Shown in pieces: positions 1 through 5,188 of a stretch of 5,624 nucleotides of DNA. Position 1 is the first letter of the stretch. Every line of letters starts with the position of its first letter. Under the pieces are notes generated by a model, which saw only the letters and a program-made list of their open reading frames with translations, was not told the origin of the DNA and did not search any database. The DNA is from Caldisericia bacterium (lineage in GTDB: Bacteria; Caldisericota; Caldisericia; UBA6126): NCBI GenBank assembly GCA_028708485.1, contig JAQVYZ010000084.1, positions 1 to 5,624 of the forward strand, in the 5' to 3' direction. The position numbers were made by a program, and so were the translations under genes.

Positions 1-2
1 TG

Positions 3-221
3 TGGAAACACCTGCAAGTGCTTAACTATGAGATGGAATCCTCCACATTATTTGTATTAGGAACCGTGCTTGGATTACGAACCGGTTGCCTGACTTCAGT
101 CATAGTTGAGCGAGATAGTGATGAACAGCTCTGTCCCACTCATGAAAAAGACTTTCAACCGGCTTGGAACGTTGCCAAGTCAGCCCTGGATAGCTGGCTT
201 ACCGATTGGATGGGGGACTAA
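3..221 (+). CDS. udp: Uridine phosphorylase-type nucleoside phosphorylase, C-terminal fragment (5' end outside window)
   Basis: This is the last 72 codons of a nucleoside phosphorylase whose start lies before the window; the reading frame is open from base 3, and the stop is TAA at 219-221. Enzymes of this family cleave uridine (or related nucleosides) with phosphate to give base and ribose-1-phosphate, in cytoplasmic nucleoside salvage. The evidence is the motif NYEMESS followed by TLFVLGTVLGLRTG and a VIVERD strand. These match the Udp/PNP-I signature around E. coli Udp 'NYEMESATL...GLRAG...VIVNR', where the Met-Glu of the motif contacts the ribose. The fragment then ends in a typical C-terminal helix (AWNVAKSALDSWL). 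A GTG at 18 could be misread as a start, but the homology continues upstream of it (WKHLQV), so the gene is truncated by the window, not short. Its 3' end overlaps the convergent fmt by 23 bp. Exact substrate (uridine versus another nucleoside) cannot be decided from the fragment. Confidence 0.85.
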   Translation, partial: WKHLQVLNYEMESSTLFVLGTVLGLRTGCLTSVIVERDSDEQLCPTHEKDFQPAWNVAKSALDSWLTDWMGD

Positions 222-1149
222 AGACGGGATGGCGTTCTTTCGTTAGATAACCATTAATAAAATCTTCTGATTTCATCAGGTTTTTCCCCTCCGGTTTCAC
301 CATGTCAATCTTCAGGTAATAATCCCCTGCAGCGACAAATAGTTTTTTGCCCTGTAACAATAAGGTTCCGGGCGATTCCATCGCTTTTTGGGTAGTCTTC
401 TTCGACTCCATAATTTTCAGGCGTTTTCCGCTTAAAACTGTAAAAGCCCCTGTCTGGGGGGAGAAAGCGCGGATTTGATTGTGGATCATCTCGGCAGATT
501 GTGTCCAATTAATCTCTTCGTCCCGGAAAGTGATCTTCCTGGCGTAAAATAAAGGTTTTGATGAGTTACCTTGAGGACGTAATGGCAGGGGTTGGTTGGT
601 TTGAAGAGTTTCCAGCATTTTTCTGAGTAAAACGATACCTGTACGGATAGCAGTTGATTCAACCGCTGAATAATTGTCATTATCGGCAATCGGAAAAGAA
701 GCCTGGTCAATGATATCCCCGGCATCCAATTCCGGTGTCATTTTAAAGAGCGATATGCCAGCTTCCTGAACGCCATGGACAATTTGCCAAAAAATGGGCT
801 CTGCTCCCCGATAATCCGGGAGAAGGGATGGGTGCAAATTATAAAAACCAAGGCGAGACAGAGACAATAACGATTTCGGGATGATTTTACCGTAAGAAGC
901 GGTGATGACAAAATCCAGCTGATACGAACGAAATATTTGCTGAAAACCGGTATCATTGAGGTTGAGAGGAGTGATCACCGGGATTCCTGCATCCTGGGCA
1001 ATACACTTCACCGGATTAGAGATGACTTTCTGTCCCCGTCCTTTGGGTTGGTCCTCTGTCGAAATGACTAATGCTATATCAGTTTTTTCTTTAAGAACTT
1101 CTAAAAAAGGGATCGAAAAGTTGCTGGAACCAAAAAAGCCTGTTTTCAT
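199..1149 (-). CDS. fmt: Methionyl-tRNA formyltransferase
   Basis: Cytoplasmic enzyme that transfers a formyl group from 10-formyl-tetrahydrofolate to the amino group of initiator Met-tRNA. The 316-residue length is normal for the family. An N-terminal Rossmann-like start (MKTGFFGSSNFSIPFL) leads to the formyltransferase active-site block YNLHPSLLPDYRGAEPI at about 103-119 and to LDAGDII at 141-147. The catalytic triad equivalents are N104, H106 and D142. The C-terminal tRNA-binding domain begins near 205 and shows the familiar INWTQSAEMIHNQIRAFSPQTGAFT pattern in pieces: INW at 213-215, IHNQIRAFSP at 222-231 and GAF at 234-236. The ATG overlaps the def stop codon in ATGA, and AGGAAG lies 9 nt upstream, so translation is probably coupled to def. 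It is the last gene of the - strand cluster and ends inside the convergent udp. No missing key residue is seen. Confidence 0.97.
   Translation of the reverse strand: MKTGFFGSSNFSIPFLEVLKEKTDIALVISTEDQPKGRGQKVISNPVKCIAQDAGIPVITPLNLNDTGFQQIFRSYQLDFVITASYGKIIPKSLLSLSRLGFYNLHPSLLPDYRGAEPIFWQIVHGVQEAGISLFKMTPELDAGDIIDQASFPIADNDNYSAVESTAIRTGIVLLRKMLETLQTNQPLPLRPQGNSSKPLFYARKITFRDEEINWTQSAEMIHNQIRAFSPQTGAFTVLSGKRLKIMESKKTTQKAMESPGTLLLQGKKLFVAAGDYYLKIDMVKPEGKNLMKSEDFINGYLTKERHPVFSPPSNR
267..285 (+). terminator. Weak candidate terminator for udp, lying inside fmt
   Basis: CTGAT-ttc-ATCAG is a 5-bp stem (6 bp with a T-G pair) with a 3-nt loop, followed by G and five T on the + strand, 46 nt after the udp stop. 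The position suits a terminator for udp, but the stem is short and AT-containing, and the sequence is also coding on the other strand (fmt residues near 290-295). Low confidence; a chance hairpin is quite possible. Confidence 0.25.
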
Positions 1150-1655
1150 TTTTGAAATCTTCCTTTAAGTTGGGTTGGTACTTTGGAGAGGTTATTGATC
1201 TCAAAATCATCCCAATTATCGATATAGTCGGTAAATAAAACACCATTTAGATGGTCATTTTCATGTTGAATGACTCTTGCTGGAAAACCTATGGCATCGA
1301 GGATGATTTTCTTGCCGGTTAAAATATTGATAGCCCTGAGCTCAATGTGTTTGGTGCGTTTGATTTTAGCGTACACGCCGGGGACACTCAGACAACCTTC
1401 CGCTTCTGTTTCTGTTTCTCCAAGATTAATAATTTCCGGATTAGCAAAAAAATATACGGATTCAGGTTCAGGCTCCATGATGAATATACGGTGAGAAAAT
1501 CCAACCTGTGGAGCAGCTAAGCCAACTCCTTTGGTTTCTCCCGTTCTCATGGTATTCAACATTTCAAATACTAGTTCTTTTATCTCTTTGGTAACCCTGT
1601 CTACAGATTTTGCTTTTTTCCTAAGCACAGGATTCCCATAAGTTATAATTTTCAA
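1146..1655 (-). CDS. def: Peptide deformylase
   Basis: Metalloenzyme that removes the N-formyl group from nascent proteins at the ribosome exit. The 169-residue length is typical. All three family motifs are present and intact: GVGLAAPQ at 43-50 (motif 1), EGCLS at 86-90 (motif 2) and QHENDHLNG at 130-138 (motif 3). The metal ligands are C88, H131 and H135, and E132 is the catalytic acid/base. The N-terminus (ITYGNPVLRKKA) matches the usual 'P-D-LR--A' start. The start codon is TTG at 1655-1653, directly in front of the conserved N-terminus, with GGGAG 7 nt upstream; no ATG in this frame fits. Only one base separates the priA stop from this start, and the stop overlaps the fmt start (ATGA), so the three genes are probably translated as a coupled unit. 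A rather acidic/hydrophobic C-terminal tail (DYIDNWDDFEINN) follows motif 3. Confidence 0.97.
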   Translation of the reverse strand: MKIITYGNPVLRKKAKSVDRVTKEIKELVFEMLNTMRTGETKGVGLAAPQVGFSHRIFIMEPEPESVYFFANPEIINLGETETEAEGCLSVPGVYAKIKRTKHIELRAINILTGKKIILDAIGFPARVIQHENDHLNGVLFTDYIDNWDDFEINNLSKVPTQLKGRFQK

Positions 1656-1656
1656 T

Positions 1657-3666
1657 TTACCACTCCCATTTTTTTACATCAAGCACTATTTTCTCATTTT
1701 TCTTTAATTCATCAATCCTTACCCGAAAAAAAGGTGACAGGTTCCATAAATTCCTAGTTTTAAACTGGATTCTGCATGCATACATATCTTCTCGGATCTT
1801 CTCTATTCGGGAAAGAGTAGGGACTACATTATCTGGCAAATTGGAAAAAAATGAGCGAAGAGAGTTTAGTTCAGCTTGTAAATCAGCCACTTCTTTCGAT
1901 TGAATCCTCCATTCTAATAAATGAGTGAAGGGGGGGTATTGCAATTCACTTCTTACTTTTAATTCACTGGAAAAAAAGAGGGGAAATCTCGAAGGAGTCA
2001 ACCATTGAAAAATTTCTGCCATAGGGGTAAATGAAAAGACAAGAATTTTTTTTCGATCCTCTGTTGAGGTAGCGAGTTTTTCCGAAAGCTGGGAGAAAAG
2101 GTAAAAAATATCAACCTGGTTGTGATAAACAGGATAGTTCATTCTGGCATCAATTCCCAGAATACAGCAAAAGTCGATATCGTCCCAACACACCCGATTT
2201 AGGGTAAGGGTAGTTCCTATAATCAAATGAGATTGTTCAAGGTCTTCCTCTGTTGGTGGCACTTGGTTTCTATCGATCCTGATCGTATGCATATAGGGAA
2301 ATCTTCTTCTTGCTTCTTCTTCCAGCTTTTCTGTCCCAAAACTGGATAGCTTGATAGCACTTTTACCGCATTGGGAGCAGACTGGAGAAAACTCAGACTG
2401 GTATCCGCAATTTTTACATCGAATGGTTTTCTTATCTGAAAAAAGAGTCATGGGAGATTCACATTTCGGGCACAACACCAGGGAAGAACAATGCTGACAT
2501 AATAAAATATTGGCATATCCTTTTCGATTGAGCAGCAATACTATTTTTTTTCCTGATTGGAAGGCTCTATCCATCTCTTCCTGCAACGTAAAAGGAATTA
2601 AATGAAATCCGTGTTTCCTGATTTCTTGATTCATAGAACGGATAATTATTTTCGGATGGGACTGTCGGCACTCAATATTTTTATTAGAGATATGATGTAA
2701 TGATCCGCTTCTGATTTTTTGAAAACTAAACAGTGAGGGAAGGTAACTACCCAGGATAAGATGGAAGCCTTCTATCCTGCTTCTGATAAAAGCGATTTTT
2801 TCATGGTGAAAAGGAAATGGCATCTCTATTTGATATTCTTGGCTTGTGCTGTTTTCAACAATGACCGCATCCCAGGGAGTGTCATATTTCAGGAGATCCA
2901 TCTTTGAACCATAATGTATGGTGGCACCAGCGACCGCATGGTTGATTTGATTTCGAATCTCTCTCTGGGTAACCTGATTTGGTGATACAATCAATACCTG
3001 GTTCAAATGCTCAGTTTGGATGTATTGGATATAGACCTTGACTCGTTCTTTCTGTGTCAAACCATTCAATACCCAGGTTTTCGGATCGGGTATACAAGAT
3101 TCTCGGATCTGGAATACAACCGGTTCTGAAGAATATAATCTGGTTAGTAACCCTCTGCTCTCCAGTTTTTTTAATATCGTCGTGTTTTTGGTTAAGCGGA
3201 AACGTTTTCTGAACAATACCGGATGAATCTTTTCCTGATGTTTTGAAAGGTATCGAAACAGTGCTTTCGTATTCCGAAAACCAATCAAGGAGTCTTCTGA
3301 GTCTATCGTCGGTATATAATAAAGATCAGGTTGAGCTTTTTTAGGATACAATCCGCTCCAGGATAAAAGTTTTGAAATCGGTACCTGATGAAATATAGCA
3401 AAGGCTTGAATTGTTCGAAATTGTGCTTTGGATATGGTTGTCGGGATCACTACTTGATGGATTGGTTTAATCTCTGTTTCTGTCGGTGCTTCTTGTCCAA
3501 ATCCTGCAACAAAACCAAGTCTTGGCTGGTTATGTAAACCAAATGGCACTAATAGTATTGATCCGAACTGAATCTCTTCGGTAAAATCGTCTGGGATCTG
3601 GTAAGGAAATAAAAATTCACCGAGAAGAGGAAAATCCTCAACAATAACATATGCAATTCTCATCAA
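1657..3666 (-). CDS. priA: PriA-like primosomal protein N' with all helicase motifs degenerate
   Basis: Homologue of PriA, which recognises stalled forks and D-loops and reloads the replicative helicase. At 669 residues it is somewhat shorter than usual (about 700-800). The N-terminal 3'-DNA-binding domain (3-105) is recognisable (FLFPYQIPDDF, GSILLVPFG). The zinc module is complete: C390/C393, C399/C402, C417/C420 and C430/C433, preceded by NRKGY at 380-384. The C-terminal domain keeps ELKVRSELQYPPF near 568-580. The helicase core aligns without gaps but its catalytic motifs are gone: Walker A GVTGSGKTEVY is GLTQKERVKVY (202-212); the DEEH box is ENST (271-274); GSATPSLES is GSYLPSLFS (306-314); GTQMIAKGHDFP is GTTLTLNRVCWD (484-495); and QVAGRAGR is QLSEKLAT (526-533). 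Family membership is clear; loss of ATPase activity is inferred. Two starts are possible, TTG at 3666 (8 nt after GGGAGGG) or the next codon ATG at 3663 (11 nt). Confidence 0.92.
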   Translation of the reverse strand: MMRIAYVIVEDFPLLGEFLFPYQIPDDFTEEIQFGSILLVPFGLHNQPRLGFVAGFGQEAPTETEIKPIHQVVIPTTISKAQFRTIQAFAIFHQVPISKLLSWSGLYPKKAQPDLYYIPTIDSEDSLIGFRNTKALFRYLSKHQEKIHPVLFRKRFRLTKNTTILKKLESRGLLTRLYSSEPVVFQIRESCIPDPKTWVLNGLTQKERVKVYIQYIQTEHLNQVLIVSPNQVTQREIRNQINHAVAGATIHYGSKMDLLKYDTPWDAVIVENSTSQEYQIEMPFPFHHEKIAFIRSRIEGFHLILGSYLPSLFSFQKIRSGSLHHISNKNIECRQSHPKIIIRSMNQEIRKHGFHLIPFTLQEEMDRAFQSGKKIVLLLNRKGYANILLCQHCSSLVLCPKCESPMTLFSDKKTIRCKNCGYQSEFSPVCSQCGKSAIKLSSFGTEKLEEEARRRFPYMHTIRIDRNQVPPTEEDLEQSHLIIGTTLTLNRVCWDDIDFCCILGIDARMNYPVYHNQVDIFYLFSQLSEKLATSTEDRKKILVFSFTPMAEIFQWLTPSRFPLFFSSELKVRSELQYPPFTHLLEWRIQSKEVADLQAELNSLRSFFSNLPDNVVPTLSRIEKIREDMYACRIQFKTRNLWNLSPFFRVRIDELKKNEKIVLDVKKWEW
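1663..1667 (-). promoter_or_regulatory. Shine-Dalgarno site that decides the def TTG start
   Basis: GGGAG on the - strand lies inside the last codons of priA (Trp-Glu-Trp-stop) and 7 nt before TTG at 1655. Because the start codon is not ATG, this spacing is the main sequence support for it together with the conserved N-terminus of the protein. Confidence 0.7.
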
Positions 3667-3669
3667 ATG

Positions 3670-3704
3670 AAAAACCCTCCCAGGAACAAGTCATGGGAGG
3701 GTTT
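3670..3704 (-). terminator. Intrinsic terminator after the secreted-protein gene, before priA
   Basis: On the - strand a perfect 11-bp inverted repeat, AAACCCTCCCA (3704-3694) and TGGGAGGGTTT (3682-3672), encloses an 11-nt loop and runs into a T tract of five. It begins 13 nt after the stop codon of the upstream gene (TAA at 3720-3718). The six G-C pairs and the T run are typical of a Rho-independent terminator. The A run on the left also makes it look plausible in the opposite direction, but no + strand gene is there to terminate. Some read-through or an unseen promoter must exist for priA-def-fmt. Confidence 0.8.
3675..3681 (-). promoter_or_regulatory. priA Shine-Dalgarno sequence inside a terminator hairpin
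   Basis: GGGAGGG on the - strand is near-perfectly complementary to the anti-SD of 16S rRNA and lies 8 nt before TTG (3666) and 11 nt before ATG (3663). It is the 3' arm of the hairpin at 3672-3704, so in a read-through transcript it would be paired and hidden. Start choice between TTG and ATG is not settled by it, although 8 nt is the more usual spacing. Confidence 0.65.
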
Positions 3705-3717
3705 AATTGGTTGGATA

Positions 3718-4863
3718 TTATAACTTCGGATAGGTAACAGTAATGGTCTGTGTTTTTGCTTCATAATCTACTTTCGCTCCAAGATTCTCAGCAACAAACC
3801 GTAAAGGAAGGAATGTTCTTCCGCTTACAATCATGGGAGTAAGCTTTGGTGCCTGAATATCAATTGGTGTCGGGATGCCGTTGATCTGGGCAATTGGTTT
3901 TCCTATCCAAAGATCGATGGTGATGTCATCTTTTTTTAGGGTAACCTTTTGGGTTTTTGCTTCCCAGAATATCTGACCTTCGATAGATTCGACAACAATA
4001 CGGATGGGGATCAGCGTTCTGCCGGAAGCTTTGTCAACAAACGGAGCGGCTTCAATTGCTACCATAAGTCCGTTCACAAATACTTGTTTTTTTCCGATGG
4101 TTAGTTGAATAATCACCGGTTTTTTTCTCGTGATGGTAAGGGAAACTTTTGTTATATTACCGACTTTGTCTTGAGAGGTGATATTGAAAACGTTGTCACC
4201 GGTTTTTAGGGTAACTTCGTATTTAAAAGATCCATTTTCTTCGACTGTGACTTCTTTGTCGTCTACTTTAACAATCGCTTTCGGTTCAGTCTTACCGATG
4301 ATGGTTACTTTTTCAGCATAGGTCGGAGCAACAGGCTCTACAGTCAATACCGGAGGATCGATATCTTTTTCCAGAATTTTTAGATTTAATGATTCGGTTG
4401 TGGCTTTGATATCCATTAATGCCGGATCTTTTAGGATAAGGTTGTCTATCCCTAATACAGTATCCCCGGTTGCCAAAGCTTTAAAGAAAAAAGTAGCGAT
4501 AATGCCTGTTCCATCCATACCAGGTGAATCTTTGGTTCTGGAGATTCCAAACACGATTCTGCCTTCGTCTTCTCTATTCTTGATTGGCATTAACACGGTA
4601 GTCTGGTCTGAAGAGAGGAAATTACCTTGTTCAGCTTTTAGAAAAGTAACTTTTTCGTTGTCATAGAGTACATCTAGTCCCATTGCCCAAAGTTTTTCAA
4701 CTTCTTGAATATGAATCTGGATGCTGAATTCAGTTTCTGAATAGATCTTTTCTTCGACCGGTTTCAAAAATACTTTGGTATCTGCTGCAGAAACAGTGAA
4801 GGATGGCATAAAAGCAAAAAATGCTATACACAAAACAGATAGAAAAGAAATCAATTTTTTCAT
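3718..4863 (-). CDS. Secreted protein: cohesin-like domain, Ig-like domain and copper amine oxidase-like repeats
   Basis: A 381-residue exported protein of unknown function. Residues 1-27 are a clear signal peptide: MKK, a hydrophobic core (LISFLSVLCIAFFAF) and a VSAA cleavage region. Residues about 28-165 resemble a cohesin/carbohydrate-binding-type beta-sandwich: FSIQIHIQEVEKLWAMGLDV, then YDNEKVTFLKAEQG, GRIVFGISR and IIATFFFKAL. Residues about 169-247 look like a bacterial Ig-like/glucodextranase-B-like domain (DPPVLTVEP, VTIIGKTEP, DNVFNITSQDKVGN). Residues about 253-381 are a Cu_amine_oxidN1-type (PF07833) stalk domain with two similar units, each with a 'GRTLIPIR' or 'GRTFLPLRFVAENLGA' core. 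No sortase motif, dockerin or S-layer repeat is seen, so the protein is probably free or loosely wall-associated. The start is ATG at 4863, with GGAGG 4 nt upstream. The frame stays open further upstream, but through tRNA-Ala, which is not coding. Catalytic activity is not implied by the domain name. Confidence 0.88.
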   Translation of the reverse strand: MKKLISFLSVLCIAFFAFMPSFTVSAADTKVFLKPVEEKIYSETEFSIQIHIQEVEKLWAMGLDVLYDNEKVTFLKAEQGNFLSSDQTTVLMPIKNREDEGRIVFGISRTKDSPGMDGTGIIATFFFKALATGDTVLGIDNLILKDPALMDIKATTESLNLKILEKDIDPPVLTVEPVAPTYAEKVTIIGKTEPKAIVKVDDKEVTVEENGSFKYEVTLKTGDNVFNITSQDKVGNITKVSLTITRKKPVIIQLTIGKKQVFVNGLMVAIEAAPFVDKASGRTLIPIRIVVESIEGQIFWEAKTQKVTLKKDDITIDLWIGKPIAQINGIPTPIDIQAPKLTPMIVSGRTFLPLRFVAENLGAKVDYEAKTQTITVTYPKL

Positions 4864-4867
4864 AATT

Positions 4868-4872
4868 CCTCC
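4868..4872 (-). promoter_or_regulatory. Shine-Dalgarno site fixing the start of the secreted-protein gene
   Basis: GGAGG followed by AATT and ATG (4863). This site and the signal peptide that follows directly show that translation starts at 4863 and not at an upstream in-frame codon near 5010, which would read through tRNA-Ala and into tRNA-Ile. Confidence 0.8.
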
Positions 4873-4906
4873 GAGGACACCTAATTTTTTCGACCTTGAA
4901 GCTAAA

Positions 4907-4979
4907 TGGAGATGAGCGGATTCGAACCGCTGACCTCCTCGGTGCAAGCGAGGCGTTCTCCCAGCTGAACTACATCCCC
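4907..4979 (-). tRNA. tRNA-Ala (TGC)
   Basis: A 73-nt cloverleaf on the - strand. The acceptor stem GGGGATG/CATCTCC includes the G3-U70 wobble pair that is the alanine identity element. The anticodon arm is CCTCG-CTTGCAC-CGAGG, giving anticodon TGC, and the T arm contains GGTTCGAATCC. The discriminator is A at 4907. CCA is not encoded (TTT follows), so it must be added by nucleotidyltransferase. It lies 7 nt after tRNA-Ile and 43 nt before the start codon of the secreted-protein gene, with no terminator between. Confidence 0.97.
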
Positions 4980-4986
4980 AAATACA

Positions 4987-5060
4987 TGGGCCTCCTTGGA
5001 TTCGAACCAAGGACCTCGTCCTTATCAGGGACGCGCTCTAACCAACTGAGCTAGAGGCCC
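4987..5060 (-). tRNA. tRNA-Ile (GAT)
   Basis: A 74-nt cloverleaf on the - strand. The acceptor stem GGGCCTC/GAGGCCC is fully paired, the D arm is AGCTCAGTTGGTTAGAGC, the anticodon arm is CGTCC-CTGATAA-GGACG with anticodon GAT, and the T arm is CCTTGG-TTCGAAT-CCAAGG. The discriminator is A at 4987 and CCA is not encoded. It is the first gene of the - strand run; tRNA-Ala follows 7 nt downstream, so the two are processed from one precursor. Confidence 0.97.
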
Positions 5061-5188
5061 ATATAATTCATAACAGAATAATGATAAAATATTCAGGGAT
5101 ATTTTCAAGTTCATTTTTGATATGATTCATAAAATAAGCATTTAGTATTTACAAAGATCTTATTCATTTTTAACAAGGTAGGAACAGA
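5061..5188. other. Divergent intergenic region between tRNA-Ile and nfo
   Basis: 128 bp, strongly AT-rich, lying between genes that point away from each other, so it should hold both promoters. A possible + strand -35 box for nfo is TTGATA at 5117-5122 or TTTACA at 5148-5153, but neither has a convincing -10 partner. No rRNA sequence, riboswitch or clear operator is seen. Confidence 0.5.
5081..5108 (-). promoter_or_regulatory. Candidate promoter for the tRNA-Ile/tRNA-Ala transcript
   Basis: On the - strand TTGAAA (5108-5103) is followed after 16 nt by TATCAT (5086-5081), which resembles a sigma-70/sigma-A -35 and -10 pair. It would start RNA about 13-20 nt before tRNA-Ile. The whole region is AT-rich, so other pairs are possible; this is the best I can see by eye. 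Confidence 0.35.

Noticed and set aside
18..221. A complete small + strand gene starting at GTG 18
   Set aside because: The uridine phosphorylase homology continues in frame upstream of the GTG to the window edge, so it is the tail of a truncated gene.
956..1494. + strand open frames opposite fmt and def
   Set aside because: They are shadows of two confidently identified genes on the other strand and show no family features of their own.
3038..3226. + strand open frame of about 60 codons opposite priA
   Set aside because: No ribosome binding site or domain; it mirrors the priA coding frame.
1657..3666. priA as a pseudogene
   Set aside because: The frame is fully open, length is close to normal, all eight zinc cysteines and both terminal domains are kept, and it is embedded in a coupled operon. 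Loss is confined to catalytic motifs.
4864..5010. N-terminal extension of the secreted protein
   Set aside because: It lies over tRNA-Ala and the end of tRNA-Ile; a strong SD and a clear signal peptide place the start at 4863.
4907..5060. tRNA pair as an integration site or CRISPR-like repeat
   Set aside because: The similarity between the two is only the common T-arm sequence; no integrase, direct repeat of a tRNA 3' end or spacer array is present.
5061..5188. Remnant of 16S rRNA 3' end upstream of tRNA-Ile
   Set aside because: The region is AT-rich and lacks the conserved 16S tail containing the anti-Shine-Dalgarno sequence.
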